Shown here: one piece after another, positions 48,447 through 58,201 of the stretch | Layout of the letters: every line of letters begins with the position of its first letter | Position numbering within the stretch: position 1 is the stretch's first letter | DNA from: Parietichytrium sp. I65-24A | Taxonomy: Eukaryota; Sar; Bigyra; Thraustochytrida; Thraustochytriidae | Assembly: GCA_012862575.1 (NCBI GenBank) | Contig: BLSF01000027.1 | Span: 372,001-436,000 of the forward strand | Direction: 5' to 3' | DNA: 64,000 nt | Made by a program: the position numbers and the translations under genes | Notes under the pieces: generated by a model | The model's input: the letters and a program-made list of their open reading frames with translations, nothing else | The model's database searches: none | Told to the model about the DNA's origin: nothing

Positions 48447-50396
48447 ATGGGCGAGGTGTTTGAGCGGCGGTGGAAGAAGGAGAAGTGTGGCGGGGAGTTG
48501 TACACGCCGCGCACGGGACACACGGTGGTGCATCACGATGGGGCGATGTACCTTTTTGGAGGCACGGACCGCCGCCGCAGGCAGCAGGACTTGTACAAAT
48601 ATGACCTGGAGACCAAGACCTGGGAGCAGCTCTTTGCCAGAGGCGACCTGCCGTCCAAGCGGTCTGGCGCTATTGCCGTCGAGCACGCGGGCAAAATGTA
48701 TTTATTCGGCGGGTACGAAGGCAGGGAAGGACGGTATTACAACGACATGTATTGTTTTGACTTTGACACTCTGGAGTGGGAATTGCTGCGACCGAAGGTT
48801 CTCCGAGAGGCAACTGAGGAGCAGCCCATCCCGTTCTATGGCCGACCCAGTCCCAGGACAGACCACTCCATGGTGAGCTACGAAGGGTCCCTGATTGTCT
48901 TTGGCGGGTTCGATGGCATGACGCGTTACTGCGACTCTCACGCGTTCGACGTTGAGAAGCGAGAGTGGCGTGAGCTAGGAAAGCAAGAGCAGTACACGCA
49001 ATGGCCAACTCGCCGTTTTGGACACTCCGCTGTTGTGTACGACCACCGTATGTGGATATTTGGAGGTTGGGACGGCAGGGTGACGCTAAATTGTGTTTGG
49101 GCACTGGACCTCAGAACCGAGACATGGAGCGGCATTGGAATGTTGCGCATGTCCTTGCTGAGGCGGCGCCTTTCTGGGGTCTTTCCGGGGTCGGAAGCCG
49201 CTGAGGATTCGGAGTCGACTAGTGAACTTGAAGACGTACGCAGGTGGTCGAGTGTAAAGCGCGCTAGGCTCCAGAGTTTCTGTGAAAACTCAAGCTCGCT
49301 CTCCAATCAACTCACGTCCAAAGATCGGAGGTCTGCCGGCCGTAATTCCGTCATCCATCATGAGAGGACCGACTCTCTAAATGCGGTTCAAGTGGAAAAG
49401 ATTGCTAGCGACCCACAGCAAGACATGAACCTGGATTCGCCTTTCTCAGATTCGAGCAACTTTGTGCCAAGAAATAGGTACCGGCACGGCGCTGTTGTCC
49501 TTGGATCATCCATGTTTGTTTTTGGAGGTGTGGACAAGGACCACCTCCGCTTTAACGACCTGCAAAAATTAGATTTGGAGACGTTGGAGTGGAGCACAGT
49601 GGAGACTGTGGGCCTCCTTCCTACCCCTCGGACTTTCCACCGCACCGTTGCCGTAGGTGATCAGATGTTTATCCTCGGAGGCTACGACGGCGTGGACCGC
49701 CTGAACGACATGTACAGTGTGCACATTGGGCAGCTATCACCACCGTCACTACAAGAGCTGGCTGCAACTTTCATCAGAAGAAATCTTCGAAATCTAGTGG
49801 ATAAGGAGCTTATTCACCACGTCCCCACCCTTTTGATGGAAACTGTGGTGTTTTCTCGAGACGAGAAAGGCTACCTTCGCGGTGAGCGTTGGAATGGGGA
49901 TAACTGCGTCTGTCGCAAGTACGTCATGCCCACCCGCAACTCCAGCAGCAGCTCCAGCTCTAGTGGCAATAGCAGCCCAGACGATTCTGCCAGCGAGTCG
50001 GGTTCCTCGACGAACGGCAAAGAGGAAGCTTATTTCTGCGAGAGCTGCAATGGCCACCCATCCGATCACTGCTATGTCGAAGCTTATCTGGACTATCGCC
50101 TACTCACAATGTACAATGGTGGGAGGGATCCATATCTTGAGTGCATTGAGAGCCCAGACTTTTGCGAGGATGAAACATTGACTCCACTGCAAAATTTGAT
50201 CAAATGGCAGTACGAAGCCGAGTTGAAGCGCTCATTTGAAGCTAATGGGTTTGCAAACTCTGGCAGGGATGTTAATCCGCAGACCGGTTTCATAACCCCC
50301 GTAGAGAAAAAGAAAAAACGGTACAAAGGCTGTCTTAAGCAGTGTTTTAACAGGCACTCTTATGAATGCTTTTCGGACCAAAATATCGATTATTGA
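48447..50396 (+). CDS. Kelch-repeat protein with Cys-containing C-terminal region
   Basis: 649 residues from the first in-frame ATG. Six Kelch motifs are visible. Four lie in the first ~235 residues, with blade hallmarks MYLFGGTD, MYLFGGYEG, LIVFGGFDG and MWIFGGWDG, and two come after a ~120-residue Ser/Arg-rich insertion (MFVFGGVDK, MFILGGYDG). The six blades would form a beta-propeller interaction platform. After the propeller, a helical segment (SLQELAATFIRRNLRNLVDKE) vaguely resembles the post-propeller helices of ubiquitin-ligase adaptors. The C-terminal third contains CVCRKY, a long Ser tract, YFCESCNGHPSDHC (possible zinc ligands) and a basic, Cys-containing tail (KKKKRYKGCLKQCFNRH). 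I cannot assign a pathway. Confidence 0.88.
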   Translation: MGEVFERRWKKEKCGGELYTPRTGHTVVHHDGAMYLFGGTDRRRRQQDLYKYDLETKTWEQLFARGDLPSKRSGAIAVEHAGKMYLFGGYEGREGRYYNDMYCFDFDTLEWELLRPKVLREATEEQPIPFYGRPSPRTDHSMVSYEGSLIVFGGFDGMTRYCDSHAFDVEKREWRELGKQEQYTQWPTRRFGHSAVVYDHRMWIFGGWDGRVTLNCVWALDLRTETWSGIGMLRMSLLRRRLSGVFPGSEAAEDSESTSELEDVRRWSSVKRARLQSFCENSSSLSNQLTSKDRRSAGRNSVIHHERTDSLNAVQVEKIASDPQQDMNLDSPFSDSSNFVPRNRYRHGAVVLGSSMFVFGGVDKDHLRFNDLQKLDLETLEWSTVETVGLLPTPRTFHRTVAVGDQMFILGGYDGVDRLNDMYSVHIGQLSPPSLQELAATFIRRNLRNLVDKELIHHVPTLLMETVVFSRDEKGYLRGERWNGDNCVCRKYVMPTRNSSSSSSSSGNSSPDDSASESGSSTNGKEEAYFCESCNGHPSDHCYVEAYLDYRLLTMYNGGRDPYLECIESPDFCEDETLTPLQNLIKWQYEAELKRSFEANGFANSGRDVNPQTGFITPVEKKKKRYKGCLKQCFNRHSYECFSDQNIDY

Positions 50397-50832
50397 GCCC
50401 GACTTGGATCGTTCCAGTAAACTAAACGTCCGGCTCCACTATTTTTGTACAGTAGTTTTTCTTTTCAACCAACCGAGAGATCAGAATTGTTAAACTAAAA
50501 TCATTTGCGGGGTACCACCCTGCTTTTTTTCTTTCTGGATTCTGATTGGTGTCAAAACGTACAAGCGGGCACTCTTGTTTGCTTGCAGAATTTTGTGTTC
50601 TAAAGCGTTCATGGGAAGAGAAACGAGGTACGGTTTCACGTTCAATTCCGTTCAGTCTAGCAGGAGTCATAAAAATCTTCTCGCTAATTTGACTTTGGCT
50701 TTGGACCCACCTGGCACTGCATGGCAAGGTGCACCTAGCTAGAGAAACATCGTCACAACAAAAGTGAGTTGACTCATCCAAACAGGTCGCTATAAACATT
50801 TCCCACACTGTGCGTCGGGCAAATCAGCAGGG

Positions 50833-50952
50833 CTACCCTTCATCCCAGTAACCCTTGCAACATGATCCGCCGCGACACAATTCGATATTGCACGACTTAG
50901 GAGGACAGACAATGCGTGGCTGATTGAGCATGACATCCGCTATATCGTGCAT
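50833..50952 (-). CDS. Candidate small Cys-rich peptide or terminal exon, copy 1
   Basis: A 39-codon frame from an ATG at 50952, ending in a block with five cysteines (VCPPKSCNIELCRGGSCC, then KGYWDEG and a stop). The same peptide is encoded without change in the neighbouring duplicate. The frame is open further upstream through SCGREFGRS and reaches an AG following a pyrimidine-containing stretch (TATCTCAG), preceded by a GTAAGT about 30-50 bases earlier. It may therefore be the last exon of a spliced gene. No homologue recognised, and it could be chance; the Cys pattern would suit a secreted or metal-binding peptide. Confidence 0.3.
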   Translation of the reverse strand: MHDIADVMLNQPRIVCPPKSCNIELCRGGSCCKGYWDEG

Positions 50953-51333
50953 TGACCTTCCAAATTCTCTTCCACAGGACAATAAAACCTGAGATAGACA
51001 CACCTGCGCCCGAAACTTACGGCATTATGATTTTTATCAAAAGTACAAGCGGGTACTATTGTTTGCTTGCAGAGTTTTGTGCTTTAGAGTGTTCATGGAA
51101 AGAGAAACGGGATACGATTTCACATTCAATTCCGTTCAGTCTAGCAGAGGTCATAAAAATCTTCTAACGTTTTAAAGTAACCTCTTCAGGTTAATTTGGC
51201 TTTGGACCCGCCTGGCACTGCATGAACATGTGCGCCTAGCGAGAAAAACATCGTCACAACAAAAGTGAGTTGACTCATCCAAACAGGTCGCTATAAACAT
51301 TTCCCACACTGTGCGTCGGGCAAATCAGCAGGG

Positions 51334-51453
51334 CTACCCTTCATCCCAGTAACCCTTGCAACATGATCCGCCGCGACACAATTCGATATTGCACGACTTA
51401 GGAGGACAGACAATGCGTGGCTGATTGAGCATGACATCCGCTATATCGTGCAT
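51334..51453 (-). CDS. Candidate small Cys-rich peptide or terminal exon, copy 2
   Basis: The duplicate of the frame at 50833-50952, encoding the same 39 residues. The upstream in-frame residues differ by one (SCGRELGRS instead of SCGREFGRS). The frame lies only about 130 bases from the stop of NDC1 on the same strand, so it might also be part of the NDC1 3' UTR. Confidence 0.3.
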   Translation of the reverse strand: MHDIADVMLNQPRIVCPPKSCNIELCRGGSCCKGYWDEG

Positions 51454-51580
51454 TGACCTTCCAAGTTCTCTTCCACAGGACAATAAAACCCGAGATAGAC
51501 ACACACACACACACACCTACCAGCGCCTGAAACTTACGGTAATGGAATCCAAGCCCAGGTATAAAATACAAGCGCCTAGC

Positions 51581-53764
51581 CTAGATTTCAAAGTTAACTA
51601 TCTTGGACAGTAACTGAGCGTGGGCTGCGGGAAATTCAAACGCTCCTAGCTTTTCGTGAAAAACAGTAGAAATTGCAAACACCGCCCTCTCCACAGTGAA
51701 GTGAACGCGCATCACGTCCACTCTCGCGATTTGGTTTCCTTTGAGCTCGACCGGAGGGTCCACAGAGCCGAGAAAAGCAGGGGACTTCACGTAGTCTTCA
51801 ATTGAGAGGAGGACTGTTAACAAACTGTTGATCAAGGCTGGGATGGTTGGGGCCACGTAGCCGTCCATGTCCTCCACAAGGCTCTTGGAAGCCAGGTTTC
51901 CCATCGCCACCGCTGCCCAACACACAACATCCGCCTCCGCGAAAAGGGAGGCAGTTTGCTCGGCCGGAGTGCGAGAAAACACGGATATCAGAGACTTGAA
52001 CCATTTTCTGGATCGTGCGTTTTGTTGACGCTCCCACTGCTGCTTCCACGAAGCTCGAGCGCCTGCTTGCTGCGCTTTGGCGCTGTCGTGCCCTGTTTCA
52101 GCATTGCCCATGGAAAACTGCGTGCCAACCGGATCATGTCGTCTGAACTGGGACAAAATGGAACTTCGCCACCATTCAAGTGACACCCAAGGTTGCTGTC
52201 GAAGCTTGCGAGCGGCGAACTCTGCTTGCCAAGCAAGCTCACGCCGGCTTTTGGCATCGATGGAATCGCGGTCCTCAGGTTTCGGGCCAAGCACAAAAAC
52301 GTCCATCAGTGGGTTGCCGAGCGAAGAAATTGGGATGGTTGGCTCCAGAGCGCAGTTTCGGGTTGCTACCATAAGCGAAATTGAGAGGGAGTCTAGCACA
52401 GCTGTGCAGGCGTCGAATATCCGAAGCCAAACCTTGCGCTGGTGGTAGATAACTCTACGTCGAGACTCCGAGTACTCGGACAAGGTCGCAAGGTCCTGGA
52501 AAGCCCGAGCCCTGGCAATTTCGCGACTCGAGGTCATGCTCTCGCGCTGAGAAAATGCATACCCAGGAAAGTTCGAGTCGGCAGAGTAAATTGCCTGGGT
52601 CACGGCATCAATCTTGCTCTGGCGAAGCGCTACTAGCTGTTTCCAAGGCTCTGTGAGGATATCCTGAGAAACCTGAGCGTCGCAGGTCTGGATCCACCAG
52701 CTCGCAAGCTCTTTGCTAGCGAGGTCTTCGATCTGGGCGTCGAGATCGGAGGCTCCCATCTCGCTCATTGGTCGCTTGCGCTCCTGCTGCTTGCGCTGGA
52801 CCTTGAGTTCGTTCCCTTTGGCAAAATTCATCATTTTAGATCGCCTGCTCGCGCCCGACATGGCTGCCGATTTGTATGCCTGAAAGTCATCCCGGAAAGC
52901 CACATCCGCTAACGGAAAACTGAGCAGAGCCTCCTCCAAGGAGCCTGCTTCATTTTGACTCACGATGGCCGCCAAGAGAGCAGCCTCCTCGTCGTCACTC
53001 ACCTGCCCCGCGGCAGACAGTGCCGTAGGCTTATTCTCCGTCATCAAAATTGTCTGCAGAGCAGCGCCAAGTTCCAGCGACATGTGCGCTACCCAGCTGG
53101 ACACCACGACAAGTGCCACATTCCGCCAGTACTGCTTACTCTGCTCGAGCCCAATGTTGCTCAGCCCGCAGTGCTCCAGCATATACAGCAGCCCGACCGC
53201 CAGCGCCGCGCGCTTGAGTCCCCTCGTCAAGCTCCACGCGAACGCCTTCCGGGCTCGCACAATCCTGCGCTCCTGCACCGCCGGGAACACCAGCTGATTC
53301 CTTCCCTCCGCATAGTAACACACCGAGAACACCAGCCCCGTCACCGCTCCACCCGCCGCGCACCCTGTTCCCTCGCTTCCTTCTGTTCCTTCCTGCGCCG
53401 CCAGCACCTGCTTTCCCGCCCACGAAGCCAGCGCTGCGCCTGCGCCAGCGTGCACAAAGTGCGCCGCAGCGTACACGGCCGCCGCCCTCACCGCCGCGAC
53501 CGCGCGCGAGTACACCGCCTTCCGCGCGCGGAGCGTGCCGTGCCTCACTACTGCCGCAACCGCCAGCACGCCCGCGCACTTGGTCCCCGCGCGTACCACC
53601 GCAAGTGTCCCCGGCCACCCCACACCTACCAAAACGCTCAGCAGCGCGCACGCCGCCACTTGCGCGCCCACAGTCCACACCACCAGCGCGCCCACCTGGT
53701 ACCGCACCAACGGCAAAAGCCCGTCCCACTCCATGCGCCACCGCGCAGCGTACGCGCCTTCCAT
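51581..53764 (-). CDS. NDC1: Nucleoporin NDC1-like transmembrane protein
   Basis: 727 residues from the first ATG (MEGAYAARWRMEWDG). NDC1 is a multi-pass membrane nucleoporin that anchors nuclear pore complexes and helps insert them or spindle-pole bodies into the nuclear envelope. The N-terminal ~260 residues contain about six hydrophobic segments, several Ala/Val-rich. The C-terminal soluble half ends with the block most typical of the family: FAEADVVCWAAVAMGNLASKSLVEDMDGYVAPTIPALINSLLTVLLSIEDYV. It resembles the animal motif of W-A, then L, an S-x-x-ED-x-x-G-V-x-x-x-x-PAI-x-x-LL pattern. The middle region carries Arg/Lys-rich helices and DVFVLGPKPEDRDS. The first 250 residues use very GC-rich codons. 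It is divergent from the ribosomal protein gene. Confidence 0.8.
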   Translation of the reverse strand: MEGAYAARWRMEWDGLLPLVRYQVGALVVWTVGAQVAACALLSVLVGVGWPGTLAVVRAGTKCAGVLAVAAVVRHGTLRARKAVYSRAVAAVRAAAVYAAAHFVHAGAGAALASWAGKQVLAAQEGTEGSEGTGCAAGGAVTGLVFSVCYYAEGRNQLVFPAVQERRIVRARKAFAWSLTRGLKRAALAVGLLYMLEHCGLSNIGLEQSKQYWRNVALVVVSSWVAHMSLELGAALQTILMTENKPTALSAAGQVSDDEEAALLAAIVSQNEAGSLEEALLSFPLADVAFRDDFQAYKSAAMSGASRRSKMMNFAKGNELKVQRKQQERKRPMSEMGASDLDAQIEDLASKELASWWIQTCDAQVSQDILTEPWKQLVALRQSKIDAVTQAIYSADSNFPGYAFSQRESMTSSREIARARAFQDLATLSEYSESRRRVIYHQRKVWLRIFDACTAVLDSLSISLMVATRNCALEPTIPISSLGNPLMDVFVLGPKPEDRDSIDAKSRRELAWQAEFAARKLRQQPWVSLEWWRSSILSQFRRHDPVGTQFSMGNAETGHDSAKAQQAGARASWKQQWERQQNARSRKWFKSLISVFSRTPAEQTASLFAEADVVCWAAVAMGNLASKSLVEDMDGYVAPTIPALINSLLTVLLSIEDYVKSPAFLGSVDPPVELKGNQIARVDVMRVHFTVERAVFAISTVFHEKLGAFEFPAAHAQLLSKIVNFEI

Positions 53765-54655
53765 CGCGCACCCCCCTCCCCCACAAGTCAAAGTGTACGC
53801 GCGCACACCAACGCTGACGCTGGCGATGACGCTGATGCTCTCGCTGACGCTACCAAGACGATGACGCCAGCGACGGACCCGCCGCGGAGACGAGGCGCAA
53901 CTGGTTGTGTGCGGACAGCGAGTGTGAGTGTGCGCGGTGAAAAGTGTACGCGGAGAGTGTACGCGCGGACGGTTAGTATCTTTCTCGTGTGGGGAGAGAA
54001 GAGTGTACTGGTTTGTATGGAGGGGAATGGCCTGGAAGGTGGACTAGTCACATGTCTAGCAGAATGGACGGCGGGTGGAAGATATCTTCAGCGGGGGGGT
54101 ACTATGCGCTAATTCAAAGTTCATAGAACAAGACGGCATAATCAACTACTATACCTGAATATGAATTTGCGCAGAATTTGGTGCCCCACACTCCCCTGGG
54201 TGCTCCACGTCTCCTTGCAAGTAACGTAGGGATCCGCGTTACCCACCATGCAACGAAACATACCTCTCGTTACGCGAATATACGCGAATATCGCCACTGC
54301 TTCATTCCAGCCGCGTCACCTGGACGTTTATGTGACGCACTTCCAGTCGTGGTCGCGTCTGTCACGGATTCACTATGATTCTTATGATTCACTGATTATG
54401 ATTATCATTGACTTAAACATTCTCAGAGTAATCAGAATGTCATACACTGATTAGTCTGATTAGTCAGTCATTTTGCGTGGTTTGCAATGGTTTGCAGCGC
54501 TAAGAAGCTCCTACAAAGCGGGAGCCAAGCGGAGGCGCGAGAGGCGGAAGAGTGAACAAGTGGAGAAGTGAAGAAGTGAAGAAGTGAAGAGTGAAGAAGT
54601 GAAGAATTGAACAAGTGAGGAGGTGATCGCAGAGTGGTAGCAGCGGAGAAGGAGG
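53765..54655. other. Divergent intergenic region
   Basis: 0.9 kb between NDC1 and the ribosomal protein gene. GACGCTGATG-type degenerate repeats lie near 53810-53870, TACGCGAATA repeats near 54274-54293, GATTAT/CTGATTAG repeats near 54380-54470, and a GAAGAAGTG minisatellite at about 54550-54620 just upstream of bS16m. No gene is seen. Confidence 0.55.
54550..54620. repeat. GAAGAAGTG minisatellite in a 5' flank
   Basis: Roughly seven imperfect copies of GAAGAAGTG directly upstream of the bS16m start, probably in its leader. Confidence 0.85.
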
Positions 54656-55009
54656 ATGGTGGTCAAGATACGGTTGGCAAGGTTTGGCATGCGGCACAGG
54701 CCGTTCTACCGCGTGGTGGCGGCGGACTCTCGCGCCAAACGCGACGGAAGGCACCTGGAGGCGGTGGGCACGTACGACCCGCTGCCGGATCGCGACGGGA
54801 ACAAGATGATCAGGCTCAAGGAGGACAGGATCAAGTACTGGCTCAGTGTAGGCGCGCAGCCGAGCGATAAAGTGGCATGGCTTTTGGGCAAGTCCGGCTT
54901 GACCCCTATGCCGCCGCAGCGCTACTCGTTCGAAAACATGGTGCCAAAGGCCGACAGGAAGAAGAAGTTTAGTACGTTTGCTGGCGCGCAAGCGATGTGT
55001 TTGATATAG
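54656..55009 (+). CDS. MRPS16: Mitochondrial small-subunit ribosomal protein bS16m
   Basis: 117 residues. The bS16 core is unmistakable: VVKIRLARFGMRHRPFYRVVAADSRAKRDGRHLEAVGTYDP, then RIKYWLSVGAQPSDKVAWLLGKSGL. It binds 16S-type rRNA in organellar small subunits. The sequence starts directly at the conserved core without an extended targeting peptide, as in several mitochondrial bS16 proteins. The ~30-residue C-terminal tail is basic. A plastid location cannot be excluded but the animal/fungal-like core argues for the mitochondrion. Single exon. Confidence 0.93.
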   Translation: MVVKIRLARFGMRHRPFYRVVAADSRAKRDGRHLEAVGTYDPLPDRDGNKMIRLKEDRIKYWLSVGAQPSDKVAWLLGKSGLTPMPPQRYSFENMVPKADRKKKFSTFAGAQAMCLI

Positions 55010-55409
55010 ATTAGTGAATGACTTGAACCGGAGCATAAAATGGAAACGATTACCAAAAAAAATAAATTAAGAGGTGCTTTTAGTATTAGACTGCTGAGTG
55101 GTTCGCTTCTGCATATCAAACTGCTTTTCGAAGGCGTAGCGCAGGCAAGTTTGGGAAGATGCGCAGATAAGCTTCTGCGCAGCCATTTTGTTTGTGAAAT
55201 TCATAGCGACTTTTCAGAACATAGACAGTAAAAAATTACATACTACAGCCTCGAGTCCCGTTGTAGAAATACGAGGTGTAAAACTCTCCTTTTCAGCAAG
55301 ATTTGAGCACGGTGTTTTTCTTTTTGTTTTTTTTTCTTCGAAGCAACGCCTCTCGGCTCGCTCTCTTCTTCGAGGAGAGCACAAAGGGCCGGGTTAAGTT
55401 GGTCCTCGG
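55010..55409. other. Convergent intergenic region
   Basis: 0.4 kb between the 3' ends of bS16m and the glycosyltransferase gene. T-rich near 55310-55340. No gene seen. Confidence 0.55.
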
Positions 55410-56825
55410 TCAATTCCTCCTCCCGATGCCTGCAAAACGGTTTCGAGCTGTCTTTGGGAGATTCTTTGTCCGGCTTTCGAAACGAGCTTCTAAATTGCGC
55501 TCAAAGCCCAGCGCGACGGAGCTCATATACTCTTTGTACCATTCTAATAGTAGCTTTTGCCTCTCCTGCACAAAAGTTGTGTTTCGGTTGGCCATCTCCA
55601 TAAACGCACCGAGGTCGTCCCAAGTGTCTAAAAAGATGAACGGCGCGTTGGCCTCCATGAAAGGCTTGTACGCATTACCGCATTTGTGGTTTGCATAGGT
55701 GGGCTCTGCTTTCGTAAGAATTGGGATGGAGCCCGCCTCACACGCTTCGTAAATTCTGTAAGCCTCTGGATTGTGCCCAATCGGGCACAGTGTGAAGCGG
55801 CTTTGTAGCAAAACGTCCCTATACACTTCGGGTGAAATATACCCTTTCTTTGGGTCGATTTTTTGGGTCCACCTGTCCGTGATGTGGATGAAAGAAGAAG
55901 CGGCTAGCTTGCTGGTTTTCCACTCATCGGAAGTGAAGTAGGTTCGCAAGCGCCTCCGGGGTATCGATGTAGGCGACCCAATAAAATTGACGTCGTATTT
56001 TCGGAGTGGCGCGGACATTATTTCTACGTTTGATACCCTGTCAAATTCCGCCCGAGGACCGAGAGGAAGGAAAAGTGGAATCCTAGTACCCAACAGAGGA
56101 GAGTTTGGGGCGTGGTCAAACACCTGGTCTCCATAATATTGGCGATAGTGGAAGCGGCCATTGCTCTTCACGGCACAGTACTCGTCGCCGGTGACAATCA
56201 CAATATCGTAGAGCTTGAGCGAGAGCGCAAGCGTTTTGTAAACGACGGGCAGCTGCGTGCAGCATTTCACGTACGGGATCATGCGTACCCTCGGCGCGTT
56301 CTGTGGGCATTTGCCGTGCGGGGCCATTTTATACGTGTACTTGCCGCTCCCGAGCATTGCTAAAAGGTTCGATCTGAAAATACTGCCCTGCCTCGGGTTC
56401 CTCCCGACCGTGCACACTACAATAGGCTCTCCATCACCATCGCCCAGCGCGAGGAAGTTACCCCGATCCTGATCACCAACTTGCAAAACCTCCATCTCCA
56501 CCTCCGCCTCCTCGTCGTCGCTGTCCTGTGAATCGATGCCGAGCGACTCCTCCTCCGCCATCTTCCTGTCCACCTCGCGCTGCTCGACCTCGGCCTCGGC
56601 CAGCTCCAGCTCTTCGCGGAGACCTTCACGCTGCCGCTCTAGTTCAATAATCGACTGTTCCAGCGCCTCCTCGTCGCGCAACCTGCTCTCCTCCAGCTCC
56701 TCGCGCAGAAACCCGAGGCTCACACCATTCCACACCGCGAACACCACTGCGAACGCCAGCAGCGCCCACCCGCGGCCACTCCACCGTCCCCCGCGCGCAC
56801 CTGCGTTCGCCGTGCGCTTGCGCAT
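55410..56825 (-). CDS. Type II membrane glycosyltransferase, RXYLT1/exostosin-like
   Basis: 471 residues. A short basic N-terminus, a signal anchor at about 20-40 (WALLAFAVVFAVWNGVSLGF), a coiled-coil and acidic stem to about 120, then the catalytic region. This is Golgi type II topology. The donor-binding region SRFTLCPIGHNPEAYRIYEACEAGSIPIL, the segment KCGNAYKPFMEANAPFIFLDTWDDL, and LLLEWYKEYMSSVALGFE closely follow the C-terminal layout of RXYLT1 (TMEM5), an exostosin-like xylosyltransferase. Acceptor and donor sugars in this organism are unknown, and any surface-polysaccharide or glycoprotein role is inference. A generic GT47-type exostosin is the alternative. Single exon. Confidence 0.87.
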   Translation of the reverse strand: MRKRTANAGARGGRWSGRGWALLAFAVVFAVWNGVSLGFLREELEESRLRDEEALEQSIIELERQREGLREELELAEAEVEQREVDRKMAEEESLGIDSQDSDDEEAEVEMEVLQVGDQDRGNFLALGDGDGEPIVVCTVGRNPRQGSIFRSNLLAMLGSGKYTYKMAPHGKCPQNAPRVRMIPYVKCCTQLPVVYKTLALSLKLYDIVIVTGDEYCAVKSNGRFHYRQYYGDQVFDHAPNSPLLGTRIPLFLPLGPRAEFDRVSNVEIMSAPLRKYDVNFIGSPTSIPRRRLRTYFTSDEWKTSKLAASSFIHITDRWTQKIDPKKGYISPEVYRDVLLQSRFTLCPIGHNPEAYRIYEACEAGSIPILTKAEPTYANHKCGNAYKPFMEANAPFIFLDTWDDLGAFMEMANRNTTFVQERQKLLLEWYKEYMSSVALGFERNLEARFESRTKNLPKTARNRFAGIGRRN

Positions 56826-58201
56826 CCTCCTCCGCTCCTCTCCTCCGCTCCTCCGGGACCCACACAGCTGGTCGCGGGCGCTGCGAACTCGCCTTCCTTT
56901 CTTACTTACTTACTTACTTTGTTTGTTTGTTTGTTTCTACCATCCGCGGACTCGACTACTCCTGACTCTAGTTACTCGCTGTCTCCCCTGTCGAGTACAC
57001 TATGTGGGATGTGTGGGATGTGTGGGATGTGTGGGGCCGTCCGCACATGCTCGAGACCGGCTTTCCTTCTTGCACTTGCACCTTACCTGCACAACTCTAA
57101 TAATGCAGCATCTATTTGAAATACTCTCTAATCATAAACAGAGTAGATTAGAAATGTAGGAGTGAAGGTGCACAACACTCGACTTGCTATGGAATGAGAA
57201 CGTGAATGCAAAGAAGGCGGCTGGTCTCGCAAGGTCCCTCCGCATTACGGACCATAGGAATCGACAAGACGGGGCCGATGAAATAGATAGCGTCTAGGTA
57301 GGTATCCCGCGTCTTTCTGTGTCGAAGGTTGAGACCTTGCAAGGAAACAAGAAAGTGGGCGTTCCATGGAAGCAAGTGGCCAGCAAGTGCAAGAGTTTCT
57401 GCGTCGGTGCTGTTGAGCGCCAGGATGAGATTGGCCGCAAGTCTATCAACGCATTCTCAATGACCTTAAGAACCGCGCCTGGGAAGCGATCGCAGTTTAT
57501 TTGACCTCACGTTATGGCTGTTGGCGGTCGGTCCTTTGCTTTGGAAGACTTTTGGAAAGAGAACAAACTTTGGGCCATACGCACGCATATCACACCACAA
57601 AGGAGGCGAAACTGAAGGGGGGATATTGCTGAGCGTTGTCGAGCTCGACCACAGCTAAACGTCATGTTTATCAATTCCGGTTTCTGATAACCCGAACAGA
57701 TGCCAAGATGAACGCATAAAATCCTTTCGACAAGATCAATGACCTAGTCTATCTTTTGCTGTTTCTTGATTGCAACTCTTCTCTGCAGAGTCCTTCTTTT
57801 CGTCCTTCTCCTTCCTTCTTTCTTCTGCTTCTCCTTCTTCTTCTCGATCCGTGCCTCATCGTTGTCATTGTCGTTCTCGTTGTCTTCGTCGTCGTCCCTC
57901 TCTGGATTCGAGTCACTGAAAGTTGGTTGGAGACATCAGGACCCTGCGGATCGTATCAACACCAGGCATGGTGCTACTCCATCTCCGTCGACTCTTAGAT
58001 CATAGTGACAGGAATGGACTCACTCTGCTCTTCCAGATTCATGTCTTTCGAGTAGTTCCAAGCAAGCCGACAGAAGACGTGCCACACTGCAATCATTGTT
58101 GTCACACCAAGTGCATTCTATCACGATGATAAGCTTGAATTTCAACAACACAAGATTTCAAAACAAAATACGTCGATAAATTTTAACACAAAATGATCTC
58201 T
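56826..58201. other. Intergenic region with tetranucleotide and nonamer repeats
   Basis: 1.4 kb. It contains a CTTA run followed by a GTTT run at 56901-56937, TGTGTGGGA nonamer repeats at about 57002-57036, and TTCTTC/GTCGTT-rich sequence near 57800-57895. No gene found. Confidence 0.55.
56901..56937. repeat. CTTA then GTTT tetranucleotide microsatellites
   Basis: Two adjoining tetranucleotide runs about 75 bases upstream of the glycosyltransferase start codon. Confidence 0.9.

Larger units (their letters stand above)
50550..51535. repeat. Direct tandem duplication, two copies of ~490-500 bp
   Basis: The most conserved part, for example GCAAATCAGCAGGGCTACCC at about 50820 and 51321, continues almost without change through CATTGACCTTCCAA (50950 and 51451). 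The left halves are more diverged (GTACAAGCGGGCACT near 50560 versus GTACAAGCGGGTACT near 51043). The right copy carries an insertion near 51165-51190. Confidence 0.9.
50397..51580. other. Convergent intergenic region made of a ~500-bp tandem duplication
   Basis: Sequence from about 50550 to 51030 recurs at about 51037-51535, shifted by roughly 490-501 bp with scattered substitutions and small indels. Both copies retain the same short minus-strand Cys-rich frame (listed separately). A CA run at about 51500-51517 is present only in the right copy. Confidence 0.8.
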
